A DNA stretch of 64,000 nt. Origin: Chloranthus sessilifolius (taxonomy: Eukaryota; Streptophyta; Magnoliopsida; Chloranthales; Chloranthaceae). The stretch lies in contig CM037590.1 of NCBI GenBank assembly GCA_021018995.1, positions 43,712,287 to 43,776,286 of the forward strand, in the 5' to 3' direction. A program made the translations under genes and the position numbers. Below the pieces are notes generated by a model. That model saw nothing but the letters and a program-made list of their open reading frames with translations. It was not told where the DNA came from and made no database searches. The stretch's first letter is position 1. The number at the start of each line of letters is the position of its first letter. Of the stretch, positions 47,531-59,375 are shown piece by piece.

Positions 47531-49840
47531 TACTTCTCTCTGAACGTGCATCCCACTAGTTTCTTTCTAAATGATATGTTCAGGTGATATATTCTCTTTT
47601 CTGAGTTCCGTGGTATTATTTTTTTTAACGTTGTTCTTAGAGATTGATTGTATCTTATTGGCCGAGATTTAAGAATATTGATGCTTTGCAGAGTATTTTC
47701 TTGAGTGGTTTCTTTTCTCTTAATTTTATTTTGCTTCACCTAGGGGCTAATGATTTTAATTTTGTCTTTAAAATGGCTTCATAGTATTATTATTATTGTT
47801 ACTGTTATTAAAGTTATTGTGATTGATTTTTCTTTGCAATGGTTGAATACTATTTGAATGGTTGATTGTTATTGAATTTAGAATACTTGCGCCTGTGTAT
47901 TTAGGATGGTACCAATCCTATTACATTGTACAACTGGCAGACATGATCTTAGATTTATATTATCCAAGAAAAACCACCAGGAGGATGGCCATTGTAAGGA
48001 ATCAAACGGATAACATGATCCCAATAATTTGATCAATGGCCTGCAAATAAACAGTTAAAGTGATGATGGACAATTGTGCATATTTTAAGAGCACAAGTGC
48101 ATTATTGAATTATCCAAATTGCTGTCTTTTGAGTTTTGTCAGGTCCATATGATGGTAATGCCACATGTTAGTGCAAACTGCAGATTGCAAAAAAAAAATC
48201 GAGAAGAAAAGGGAAAAAAGCTAGAATGAAGTAATAAGCCTTGATGTTATAAAAAAGTTTGTACTATAAGAATAACAAGTCTGGAGCTGTGCGTCGATCA
48301 TCTTCACACACAAGCACACAGTTCTATACATTTTTTAATCTTTTTATGCAATCTCTATTGCAGAAAATATTTCAATTGCCTTTTTAGTCCACTCTGCTTT
48401 GTTATGTATTGTACTGTATTTTCAAATTCCAGTAGGAAGACATACCTAGCGTTGCCTCTTTTATTTTTTGTCCTTCTCTTGATGCATAATATGGTTAATA
48501 TTGACTGGTAGTTAATTACGTTGCACTTTTTTTTTTCCTTCTTTAATTTATATTTGCATCTTTATGAAAATATTGTTACAAGTTACAACTAAGGTTAGTT
48601 ACCTATCTTTCAAGTCTGAATGTTATTAGTTTTTTATTCTAGGTCGATCTTGCTAAAGCCTTTCCTAGTGGAGTCATTCTGCCATAAAGTTGATCAATGA
48701 TTCTTCAGTTGAGTTTGGGTTAATTCAATTTTCTCAGCATTGGTAAGTAAAACGTCTACTTTCGGTCAAATGTTACTTGAAATATTATATTTGCTCATTA
48801 GATGCGCACCAGTGAACTTCACATCCCTCTGGAATTGATTGTTGTTTAAAAGTTCCACTTATTCTTTTACTCCTGTGATAATATGATTTAATCCTTGGGA
48901 GTCGGTTAGCACCATCTTATTGGCAAGCGATTAAAAGTTGAGAGAACTGAACTCATTATTGGGTTTATCTACAAGTTTCGGTTTCTTTCCCACTATCCTA
49001 TCCTGATCCACCAAAATGGGTGCTGCAGTGGAATATAGTAACCTACCCATTCCCAATCTAGTTGTGAACGGGTCACTGATTTTGGGCGCATGGTACTATT
49101 TTTCATCAGTGTAAAGTAAAGACCCGACTGCATATCTGGTGGTTTGAAGAATGAATAACAAAACATCTCGATAGGTCCTTGATTCAAAGCACTCAAAACA
49201 ACTTTTGAATGAATGGTTGCAATCCAAAATCTCCAATCCTGTTTTAGCCGTTCATTTTAAAGGCGTTTGACTGCTTTGAATCACACTATGGAGATTTTTT
49301 ATTTTATTTTAATGCAATCTTTGTGAAATATGCGTTTTTTCTTCTTTTTTAACACGGTTTTTCTCCTCTTCTCGCCTTTTGCTGATTTGAATAGATTTTA
49401 AGATTATGTTGATACCAATTTGATGCAATCTTCGTTATAATGGCGGGTTAAATGGGTGCCTGACAAAGATATGGGTGAGCAGTGGTTTACACTGAACCTG
49501 GCCGTGAAAATGACTAGTCTCTGTAACGGTAACTTGACACCCTAGAATTTTAAAATGACCAAAATAACCATGATAAGCTTATAATGTTTTCACAGAAAAG
49601 ATTCACTGCATTTTATTCTTACAATAAAATATTCTCAAATATAGTCTACTGTAGGGTATTATATTCTTTTTATTTCTTTAATTTTTTTTGCAGGGATATC
49701 CATTTAAACTCGTTCCATTCCTAGTATCTTGAACCGCTGAATGCCTTTGACAGTTGCATAAACTCTTCCCGGGATCAAATCTTTCTCTGCTCACTTACTC
49801 TTCACTCTTCCCTAATTCTCATTTTCCTTAAGAATTAAAA
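47531..49840. other. Intergenic region upstream of the F-box gene
   Basis: T-rich, with pyrimidine tracts typical of introns. The stretch 48644-48744 is bounded by a TTCTAG acceptor-like and an ATTG|GTAAGT donor-like site and could be an exon fragment or 5' UTR exon, but no protein is recognisable. No TATA box stands out close to 49841. Confidence 0.45.
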
Positions 49841-50603
49841 ATGGCAGAGAGCTGTTCATATGAAGAAGTCTTAAAGGTCGTATTTCCTCTATTAGAGGGA
49901 AAGGAACTCGCTTCTTGTATGCTTGTATGTAAACAATGGAGAGACATCGCTCGTGACGATTACTTCTGGAAATGCATTTGTGCTAAAAGATGGCCTTCAA
50001 TTTGCAAAAGTCATTCCCCTTGTCCATTAAGCTACCACAAACTTTTCAAAACCTTCTTGAAGCGCCCTCGCACCCGAACCCTTCTACCCCCAAGACTCTC
50101 CTTCGGTGACTTAGAATTCTACATTGATATCTGGTCTGAAGACAAACTAATCTTCTCAGAAGTGGTGGCCGGCCCTATACTCCTAACTGGGATTAAGAAC
50201 CCGCCACCTGGCGTGTGTGATATGTTGCGGGCCCGCCTAACAGGGTCCGAGTACATGATGACGATGCCCGTCGAGCCAAGGTTTTCTGTTTCGCGTAGCC
50301 AGTCCCATCTTTGGGTCGATTCTTGTGGGCCGTAGGGACACAAATAAGATAGCATGTATTGTGAACAGGCCGTTGTTTGATTATGTGGATAGTTCTGCTT
50401 CCAGAGTGCATGCATTTGACTATCTTGACATTTCACCGGTATACCCATTTGTCTCTGACATCCGAGCTTGGGTGTCGCTGCTTTTCTTGAAAGATGGGAA
50501 CGAAGGCGTGATTGATGTGTTCGGGATTGAGACTGATTTCTGCAATGCGGCGAGCTCAGAGGAGGAGGTTTTGTGGTTATTAGACATGCTTGATTGGAAA
50601 TAA
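49841..50603 (+). CDS. F-box protein, At5g39250-like, with one frameshift
   Basis: An F-box protein would recruit targets to an SCF ubiquitin ligase through SKP1. The ATG at 49841 (AAAAATGGCA) opens an F-box at about residues 8-50 (VLKVVFPLLEGKELASCMLV, then WRDIARDDYFWK). A conserved C-terminal region follows with LLPPRLSFGDLEFYIDIW and PVEPRFSV. The first frame stops at 50333-50335. The second half (ACIVNRPLFDYVDSSASRVH, FDYLDISPVYPFVSDIRAW, to the TAA at 50601-50603) lies in the +1 frame. The switch falls between 50297 and 50320, near CATCTTTGGG; one extra base would explain it. Corrected length would be 253 residues, matching the plant family (about 252). Intronless, as in relatives. Either a very young lesion or a sequence error; I favour neither. 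Confidence 0.88.
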
Positions 50604-51158
50604 GGGGAGACAACTGTACTTTAGATGCTGTTCAATAATAACGCTTGTCTCATGGCAGCACGAGTGGTTTCAAACTGTTACGAGATACCCGTGTCTAAGC
50701 TAGATGTAAGTGAATCACAGACTGCCTAAATACCCAATCCGTGATCGGAACGTAAGGTGATTGTCGGATCATGGATTGAATGGTTGTAGATTCATTTTTA
50801 GATATATAGAACACTCTTCCACTGCTGAAGTGTCAGTTCTATTCCATGTTCCTAAGTTGCAAGGGCAGTGGAGTGTGTCCCTCATGTTGACTACTTGACT
50901 GTATCTGTGCTAGTTTCCGCTCTTCTTGTTGAAGCTTTTGTACATATTATAATTTTATTTGAAGGTATTTGCTGTTCATTTTATTTAGATGCCTGCATTT
51001 TGGCTAAAATAAGACAGACGGTTGCCAAACATATTTTAAGAGACCGGCTTGGAACCCAATTTTAGACCGAATGGCAACTCCATGTTCTTAATTTGTGGCT
51101 TCAGTTAAGCCACGCCATCAATAAAAATGGCATGTGCCATTTTCACAAAAGTTTAGAG
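50604..51158. other. F-box 3' flank
   Basis: Likely 3' UTR and flanking sequence; no further gene recognised. Confidence 0.6.
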
Positions 51159-51323
51159 CAAGGTTCAAAATTTCGGCCCAAATGACCAAAATTTCGGTTT
51201 TGGTGGGGATCGAAACCGAAACGAAATCCCATATTTTCAGTTTTTTTATGTGGGATCCAAAATTTCGGATTTCGGTTTCGGCCATGCCCGAAACCGAAAT
51301 TTAACCTGAAATTTTGATCCTTG
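51159..51323. mobile_element. hAT-type MITE, CAAGG family, copy 1
   Basis: Ends CAAGGTTCAAAATTTCGG and the inverse CAAGGATCAAAATTTCAGG; flanks GTTTAGAG and GATAAGAG share six of eight bases. The core repeats CGAAACCGAAA. Confidence 0.8.
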
Positions 51324-52199
51324 GATAAGAGCTTTTTTAGGTATTATTATTATTGGTATCATCAATATTATTATTATATATCCCCTTTTGACAGGATTGA
51401 TGGGTAAAAGGGCTCTTCATAAGCTGTTATTGTGCCAGTGACACCCCGATAATTCAATCCGAAAACAGCCACATGGATGCTAAAGCTGGATGCTAACGCA
51501 TAGAGATGATCATCCAAACTGGTCAATCCCCCTCCAAACTGAGCAAACATTGGGGGATGTATAGATATTTGTAAGCTTAAAATCAGTGACACTACATTTT
51601 TTAACTTCTACAGATTTAGATGAGTTGGGCAACTAATACTAACTTATTGTGGATGCACACCATCTGATCTGATTTCTTTGGAAGAAAAGTTTGTGATTTT
51701 TTTTATTATCAAATAATGGACAGAAAATGTCAAAATAGAAAAAGTTACAGCAAACCTTTTTTCCATCCTACACTAACTACACTATTGTCCTGGTTTTTAC
51801 ATTTCTGTTCAGAAAAGGTTAGGATAGCAATCCTCTTAATTTCCCAGCTGCCACTATAGTTGAGTGGTCACTAGTCCCTCCTTCACTGTGCATCTCTTCT
51901 GGTCTGGAAGTCATCCCGCCCGTTCCTTTCTGAAGTAAGTCTTCCTGCCTGAAACAAAGGGCCAAATGTCAGGATGGATTGAATCTATTAAATGGCTAAC
52001 ATATTGCACCTATCAGATGGTCAGATGTTGATTCCGCATAGCACACATCTCCAAAATCATGTGCAAAGGAGTTGACCTTCAGTTAAGGACGTGTGCCGTA
52101 TGAAATCAATATCTGACCGTTTCGTAGGTGCGCCATGATCTTAAAATGAATGTATATAAAGTTATTGGGACTAGTTACTCAAAATTGTAGACCGTGAGT

Positions 52200-52310
52200 C
52201 AAGGATCAAAATTTCGGATTTCGTTTCGGTTTCGATCTTGACCAAAACAAAATTTTTGATCCATGCTGTGAGTGATTGTTTGATGACCGAAACCGAAATT
52301 TTGACCCATG
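52200..52310. mobile_element. hAT-type MITE, CAAGG family, copy 2 (rearranged)
   Basis: CAAGGATCAAAATTTCGG to TTTTTGATCCATG (52265) is flanked by CCGTGAGT and CTGTGAGT. A further right end, GAAATTTTGACCCATG, follows at about 52310 with CCGCGAGT beside it. The arrangement suggests an internal duplication of the right end together with the target site. Confidence 0.75.
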
Positions 52311-52456
52311 CCGCGAGTGATAGTCATCAAACGGTGTTTTGGACTTGTTATACATTTGAGGCGTATCGATAAGAGATGTATATAGTCTTGAAGAGAGCCA
52401 TAGATCCGTGCCTCAAGTCTAAGGATATCTCTTATTGTGCATACCATTTGTGCGTC

Positions 52457-52764
52457 ATTTATCTTAGGAACCGACTCTCTTGACCGTATTTAAGCACCAA
52501 AGTGTTTTTGACTGATCGTAGACTATAACCGATTTCAGATGTGGGTGATCACACCATCAAAGTGATAGATTATAGATTAGAAGGTAACGTATTCAAAATT
52601 CACAGTTTTTGAGAGTTTTGAACCACCGTCTCTGCACTCTATTATCCACGGTTGTGCTTAGAATGACTGGTATTAAAGATCGCTAATCAGATGGTTCACA
52701 GCATCACATCTACTTATGAGCAGATTCTTTTGGTGTTTAAATGTTGGTCAGGAGTCATTATCCC
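52457..52764. mobile_element. Mutator-type MITE related to 14887-15334
   Basis: Shares GTATTTAAGCACC at the left and GTTTAAATGTTGGTCAGGAG with TCATTATCCC at the right, the same TIR words as 14887-15334. The target duplication is not recognisable. Confidence 0.6.
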
Positions 52765-52984
52765 TTTGATTTTATTGTGCATTTTTTCATGGATAAACCT
52801 TTGGTCCCTATTGAAGTCCTTGGATGGGGTGAACTGATATGCTAATGGGTAAGTTACTTAGATAAGTGACTTCGATATGGTGTCTAACTACTCCCGCGAA
52901 GTCGAGAGACCACCTCCCCAAAAGGACGCCTTTTCCTCTCATGTAAAAGAATGTTGTTTATTTAGGAGAAATGTTACTGCTATA

Positions 52985-53191
52985 CAAGGATGAAAATTTT
53001 TGCCGAAATGAAAGAAATTTCGGTCGAAATTTTTGGTTTCGATTCCCACCGAAATGATAATTTGGGACCGAACTTTCAGTCAGATTTTGTATGAGATTGA
53101 AAATTTCGGCCGAAATTCAAATTTTCGGCCAAAATTTTTGTCCAAAATTTCGGTTTCCGTCCCTTCCGAATACATCAAATTTTGATCCTTG
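52985..53191. mobile_element. hAT-type MITE, CAAGG family, copy 3
   Basis: CAAGGATGAAAATTTTTGCC at the left and, inverted at the right, CAAGGATCAAAATTTGATG. Flanks CTGCTATA (52977-52984) and CTGCTACA (53192-53199) are an 8-bp duplication with one difference. Confidence 0.88.
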
Positions 53192-53546
53192 CTGCTACAC
53201 CCTTTTTTCTTGTTTTACCCACATCACTTAAGCTAAGCAAAAAGCTGCTGATTGCTTCGAGTCATAGATGATGGAGATCATTTTCCGTGAACATGGTCCC
53301 CCCGGTGGTGAACATGGACCCCTCGGCTAGTCCTTCCCTCAAAGGATGGGGACAACCTACACCATAAAATTTTTTAATTACCTAATAAGTAGAGTGAGGG
53401 TTTGGAGGGGCGATCCAAGTCTTTGGTCCAACACCCTTCCTTTTAAAGTTAAAGCCCAAAAAACTCATTATCCGATTTGAGACTACGCACCGAAAGACTT
53501 GTAATACCCATTTTTCTTCCGAAGAACACAATTTTCTACCATAAAA

Positions 53547-53861
53547 AACCGATGATAGCCTTTAATCCGACGATGGAGATAATTTTTTGTTTCAATCTTC
53601 CATACCATAGATCTTAAGATGATAGCGCACACCTATCGAATGGTCGCAAATTGATTCTACATGGCACACAGCCCCAAAGGTGACTATGATCATGGGTGTA
53701 CCATGAGAAAGGGTTCTCAAGTCAATTTTGGGGATGTGTGCCTCATGTAATCAAGATCTTACCATTTGATAGGTGGCGATGATCTCACCATCTATTATGT
53801 GGAAGATTGGACGAAAACCATCTCCATCATCTGATAGAAGGAAGTCAACGATTTTTTATGA
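53547..53861. repeat. Foldback MITE copy
   Basis: GGAGATAATTTTTTGTTTCA / AATCTTCCATACCATAGATC at the left is answered by the inverse of GATTGGACGAAAACCATCTC at the right; centre with ATGGCACACA. A half-copy lies at 53240-53290. Confidence 0.72.
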
Positions 53862-54113
53862 TGAAAAATCGTGTGCTCTTCACAGGAAAAACGGATGTGG
53901 ATTATGCACCCTTCTAACAATTAAGCCCACTAATAAATTTAGAGAGTTATGTTTTCCCTTAAGTAATAACTCATGCACTTTATTCCTATCCGAAACGAAA
54001 TGAAAAAAATTAGGCACTTGATATCATGGTTCAAAAACCTGCGACTCAACTCGAAAATTAGTCAGGTTGGGTATACTCGAAGACTCAAAGAAACCTCGAC
54101 TCCGTCTAACTCG

Positions 54114-54117
<4 letters not shown>

Positions 54118-54164
<47 letters not shown>
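54118..54164. repeat. (TA)n microsatellite
   Basis: About 23 units followed by AGAGAGAG; a second short (TA)n lies at 54547-54571. Confidence 0.95.
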
Positions 54165-54167
<3 letters not shown>

Positions 54168-54608
54168 AGAGAGAGAGAGATATGCATTTTGATGCCAGGG
54201 AAGCTACCTATATGTATAAAAAGAGAGAGAGATGCATTTTGATGCCCGGGAAGCCACCTATGAGTGTAGCATTTTGGCGCTACCCAATTTGAAGATCAGA
54301 TGCAAATACAACTTGTATAAGATCGATTAGGTATCGCCCAAAAAAATTGAATACATTTTGATGCTTATCCACCGATAAAAATGGGTCAAAGGTAGAAAAA
54401 AAATTAATGCACTTTGGTAAGTGGTACTTTGGGGCTAAGGTATGTACTAACCCCCGTAGGTAGCACTTGGGGGCTACCTTCGTATGTAACAACCCTTTTC
54501 TCATATATATTTTTATATATAGGAAAAGGATTTCGTCCTCCATTGGATATATATATATATATATATATATAAACGGTAACTTTTTTTGTACCCATGTGTG
54601 CAACCCTA

Positions 54609-54932
54609 TAAAAATCATTGATTTGGTCGGATCTGACAATGGAGAATGTGTTTCACCCCGATCTACAACATAATGAATTTTGAGACCATGTCGTACTTAT
54701 TAGACAAATAATTTTTTATTCCACATGTCACACATTCCCAAAAAGTGCACCTTATGTGCAATGGCACACATCACGCTCAAACATGATTTTAGGGCCATAT
54801 TTTTTGGAACCTGTGACATGTGGAATAAAAAATTGACCGTCTAATAGGTGTGGCATGGTCTCAAGATCCATTATGTAGAAGATTGGCGTGAAGCACAATC
54901 TCTATCATCTAATCCGACCCAATCAATAGGGT
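54609..54932. repeat. Foldback MITE copy
   Basis: ATTGATTTGGTCGGATCTGA at the left is mirrored by ATCTAATCCGACCCAATCAA at the right; ATGGTCTCAAGATCCATTAT and its partner lie inward. Inverted arms span about 100 bp each. Confidence 0.75.
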
Positions 54933-55290
54933 TTAAGGGGTCTCCGTAGGTGCTTTCAGGGAATGTGTGAGCGCATTTAGAGCTAACCATGTATATATCA
55001 TTTAATGGTAAACATTTGTTGGGAGCTAAAAGTTGTATACGAGATTTGTATTGTGTTACATGGAAGCAATCTGATTTGAAGCCCAAAATATAAAGATCTT
55101 TGAGGCAAAATTTTTATTAGTTTTGACTTTATTCAACTAAAGGATAGAGATAATTTTTTGTGCCAATATTTAGCCTCAAAGATCTTTCTGTCATTGTCTT
55201 CAACTCAGACCGCTTATATGGTGTTCCAGGTGGCATAAATCCGAGAAACAACAAAGTCTTTCTTGCCATGGTACAAATGTCATGTGAAAG

Positions 55291-56320
55291 TTTTTTTTTT
55301 GATGAATAACGCTTGAGGTTAAAGAATAACGCTTGAGGTTAAAGGGACCTCACCCTTTCATTAAAAGCAGAGGACCAAAACTAATGGACTGGGAGAAGCG
55401 GCAATGCCATCACCCCCACCCTCAGGCAAACAAACACCAACATTATACAAGGGGCATAGAGAGCAAGGTGCTGAACTGAGGCTAAGGCCCACATTTGAAA
55501 ACCTGCAAAACAGCACGGCAACAGAACAACCAGACTAGAGAGAGAGAAACTATCTCTCGCCACTAGACTCAATGGCCTCCAAATGATACATAAGGTCCTG
55601 AACGGAGTATGAGTGAATTAATTTGAAGCTCTTGGCCCATCGGACGCATCAAATCTGAATGCGCTCAGCTAACTTCATAGCGTCCACTTCCACTCCATCG
55701 AAGATACGATTATTCCTCTCCTTCCAAACAACCCAGAAGAACACAAAGGGGATCAAATTCCACAAATGCCCTTTATATTTGCCCCGACAGGCATTCTTTC
55801 ACAGCCCGAAGAGAGCATCGCAAGAATAAGGCATGACCCAAGGGATGTTGAACCATTGAAGCAAAAGATTCCAAATAACAGAGGAGAAAGAGCAGTGAAT
55901 GAGCAAATGAGCCGTGCCTTCTTCCTCGCGGTAACACAACACACATCGATTCACCAGCGAGAAACCTCTACTTTTCAAGTTATCAACAGTCAATATTTTA
56001 TCCATCACCGATTGCCAAACAAAACAAAGGACCCAATTTGAAATTTTTGCCTTCCAAATCCACAACCAGGGGAACGGAGGAGTAATAGCACCTGCGAGGC
56101 TCTTATAAAATGAGTTCACCTTAAAGGTTCCACTCGGATTCGCCATCCAATAGGGCGAGTCAGAGGAGTGTTGCTTGAAACCCGCAAAAGAAGATAACAG
56201 ATTGAGCAAGTCAGTAACTTTCCTGATCTCCAAGTCATAGAGCCTCCTGGAGACCTCAATTTTCCACACAATACCACCAACATTGTCGAACTCTGCCAGC
56301 TAAGCTACCACTGCTTCCTG
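55291..56320 (-). mobile_element. LINE C, 3' end with poly(A) tail
   Basis: The minus strand 56269-55799 is open for 156 codons and carries the C-terminal RT zinc-binding domain (PYWMANPSGTFKVNSFYKSL, FVWQSVMDKILTVDNLKSRG, RCVLCYREEEGTAHLLIHC). The frame decays after 55799. The element ends at 55291-55300 in poly(A) (poly(T) on the plus strand), preceded by a 21-bp duplicated tail unit (AATAACGCTTGAGGTTAAAG). 5' truncated near 56320, as is usual for LINE insertions. Confidence 0.88.
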
Positions 56321-56571
56321 ATGATGAGAGACCAAAAAAATATTAGGGAAAAGTAAGCCCAATGGAACCGAGGCGATCCAAGCATCATGCTAGAAAGAGG
56401 TGATATGACCATTCACTGCTCTTTCTTCTTTGGTCATTCACTGCTCTTTCTCCTTTATTCGTTATCTCCAACTCTGTGCCATCCCCCACAATCCTCAACT
56501 TGGCACTGATACAACGAGTATATATAACTTTTCATCAGATTTGGTGGCATAGCATCTCCGGGAGATTCAAT

Positions 56572-56757
56572 CAAGGATCAAAATTTTTGGGTTTTATTTC
56601 GGTTTGAGAGGGGATCGAAACCAAAATTTCGGCCAAAAATTTCAACCTCATACAAAATCTGACCGAAATTTCGGTCCCAAATTATCTTTTCGGTGGGGGC
56701 CGAAACCGATAATTTTGGCTGAAATTTTAGTCATTTTGGCCGAAATTTTGATCTTTG
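56572..56757. mobile_element. hAT-type MITE, CAAGG family, copy 4
   Basis: Exact 8-bp duplication GATTCAAT on both sides (56564-56571, 56758-56765). TIRs CAAGGATCAAAATTTTTGG and the inverse CAAAGATCAAAATTTCGG. The best-preserved copy of the family. Confidence 0.93.
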
Positions 56758-57471
56758 GATTCAATCCTTTTAAATCTAGACACTAACCCTGTTAACACTT
56801 TGAAACTGACCCTTTAAACGGATAGGACATGGCCGTCCAATTATGCATGTGGCACGCATTTTGATCAAGCCAAGCCAGTCACTTAAAAGCTTATCATTGG
56901 TATATGTCTCAACCAAAACACGCTGGGTCACCAGAGGAGTAGAACCATTAATCATACACTTGGGTATAGACTGTTAAAAAAATAAGCACAATCGTTCATA
57001 TCCATAGATGATAGATCAGGTGGTTCAAAATTTTCAATCAATGCGTACTTTGAGTCGGAATAACTCCCTACTATGAGCTCCATTTTTTTTTGGAAAAATT
57101 TCAAAAAAACTCTTAAACTTTTCCGATTTCACTAACACACCTAAACTATTAATATTATCAAATTAGCACATGAGGAAATAAATCATAAGTTTATCAGTTA
57201 GACCCCTGCCGTTAATATGCGAACGGAAAACATTGACCGGAGTAGACGACAGTAGTCTATTTGATGAATTTATGATTTGTTTGGGTACTAATTTGAATGC
57301 CAACTCAATGTTTTTCGTTCGCATATTAACGGGAGTTGGTGGCAAGAGTCTAATTGATGAACTTATGATTTCTTCTAATGCTAATTGAACAATATCAATA
57401 GTTTAGATGTGTTAGTGATATTAGGATGAAAGTTAAGAGTTTTTAAAAAAAAAAATTTCCCTCCCTTTTTT

Positions 57472-58260
57472 TACGGACTTGACTCTATTGATAGTCATTT
57501 AAACACCAAAATGGTGCTTAAATGATCTTCCATCATTAAGAGTTAAAGATATGGGTAATCACACCGGCAAAGTGACAGATCATATATTAAAGGACAATAG
57601 GGCAAAATATTACTTTTTGAGAGATTTGAACCATCTGATCTGTTGATTATAATATCAACCGTTGTTTTTAGTTTTAATGGCTGTATAGGCAAATTTCATT
57701 GGGCTGATATATGTTCCAATTATAGATTGCAACTTGGACAATTTAGATTGGTTAGGATGTGCACCTATAGCATAATGATAAATCACACTTCAATGGTATG
57801 GGATAAAAAGTAAAATTTAGTAGTGTTAGGTTATTTAAATACTATTATGGAGTTTAAATGTGAAGGGACCAACCGTGTTGACCGCCATTTAAGCACAAAA
57901 TGGTTTTGAAATGATCTTACACAATTTATTGGCTTACAATCTTAGAAATCCATACTGTTAGAGTAATATATCATTAGTTGAAGGGCTATGGGTAAGAAAA
58001 ATACACTTTTTGGGAGATTCAAACCATTCGATCTTTGCACTCTAATATCAATGGTTGTTCTTAGTTTTGATGGCTAATATTAAAATTTAGAGATTGGATG
58101 GTGTGCAACCACTTATAAGCATGATCCTTTGGCTGGGACATGTTCACAACGATGGACTGCCACTTGAGCACTTTAGATTGATCATAGATGTATGCCACCT
58201 GGCACAATGATAATCACACTTCAATGATGTGAGATAAAAGTGACATTTTAATGGTGAAAG
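57472..58260. mobile_element. Two adjacent Mutator-type MITE copies
   Basis: GTCATTTAAACACCAAAATG at about 57497 and GCCATTTAAGCACAAAATGG at about 57880 start two copies that share a GAGAGATTTGAACCATCTGA / GAGATTCAAACCATTCGATC block and a TCAATGGTTG/TCAACCGTTG block in the same order as in 14887-15334 (inverted there) and 52457-52764. Confidence 0.6.
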
Positions 58261-58319
58261 ATCCTTTTAACGTAGGTCAAGAGCCGTGGCTTAAAGTGAA
58301 ACGGTGATAGTCCAATTCA

Positions 58320-58723
58320 GGGTAGCTTTAAAGGCACCCATCGAATCTTGGGGGGCACCTACAGTTAAAATAATTGATTTCTTTATATCGGATGGTAGAG
58401 ATCGTTTTTAGCTCTAATCTTCCACCCAAGGGATCTATAGGCTACGAACATACCATCAAACGGTCACATTTTGATTCAACATTTCACTGATCTCAAAAAC
58501 GTAGCCCAAAAATCTCTTTTGAGGAAATGTGACTTTAGGGCTACATTTTTGGGGTATGTGACATGTGAGATAGAAAACTGACCATCTGATAGGTGATTTA
58601 TGATCTCAAGATCCCATGGGTGGAAGATTGGAGTGAAACAAGATCTCTATAATCTGATTTAAAGTAACCAATGGTTTTAAGCATAGGTATCATCCAATTC
58701 GGTGGGTGCATTTAAAGCTACCC
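58320..58723. mobile_element. Mutator-type MITE with perfect 9-bp target duplication
   Basis: TCCAATTCA on both sides (58311-58319, 58724-58732). TIRs GGGTAGCTTTAAAGGCACCC and the inverse GGGTAGCTTTAAATGCACCC. The interior is the foldback sequence described at 46708 (GGATGGTAGAGATCGTTTTT and its inverse). Confidence 0.93.
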
Positions 58724-59169
58724 TCCAATTCATTTAGGCTAAACTATAGGACGGTCATATTCAATCAAATCCTAAGTTTTCCTTTCATGGATGGAGCTGT
58801 TATAGTGTAACGGACATGTTCACTGAACGATTATCTTAAATCAGCTCTATACGCATTGAAAATTTATTTGCACCATGTGATTAAAAGTCTAAAATCACTA
58901 TCATGTGATTACCAAAATCTCTTTCAAGTGACCACACGTGGCATCAAAATGGTATCTGATTACCTCTATGCCAACTCTTCTGGCTAAGAGTTTAACAGCT
59001 AAGGCAAATATTGCTACTGAATGTAGACACTTCTATACAAGGAAAATTACACTACCAGCCAAATCTCTAATTAAGGTTAAATATTTTCTTCCCATTATAG
59101 AGTATAACAAAAATGGGATTAATCATATTTAATTAGTCAAAATTACCTTTTAAATCTTCATGTTTAGTC

Positions 59170-59177
59170 TATATAAA
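59170..59177 (+). promoter_or_regulatory. TATA box of the expansin gene
   Basis: TATATAAA 51 bp upstream of the ATG at 59228, leaving room for a 5' UTR of about 20-25 nt. Confidence 0.75.
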
Positions 59178-59227
59178 CCATTTTCTTGAGCACTGGTTTT
59201 AGGTAGAGTGATTAAGAGAACTTCAAG

Positions 59228-59375
59228 ATGGCCATCTGTGTCTCCGTTTTTCGTGTGATGGCCATCATTTTTTTCATTTCAGCTGCAGCTGCAGATGGTC
59301 CCGTGCCCGGCATCAATGGTTGGACTCAAGCGCATGCTACATTTTACGGCGATATGGGAGGAAGAGAAACCATGG
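59228..59375 (+). CDS. Expansin exon 1
   Basis: The ATG opens the signal peptide and the mature N-terminus as far as GGRETM. The donor is ATGG|GTAAAT, leaving a single base of the split codon. A second in-frame ATG (59258) lies inside the hydrophobic segment and would spoil the signal peptide, so the first was chosen. Confidence 0.93.

Noticed and set aside
48644..48744. Exon-like block between TTCTAG and GTAAGT
   Set aside because: Short frame (VDLAKAFPSGVILP then stop) not recognised and no partner exons found; kept only as a note in the intergenic entry.
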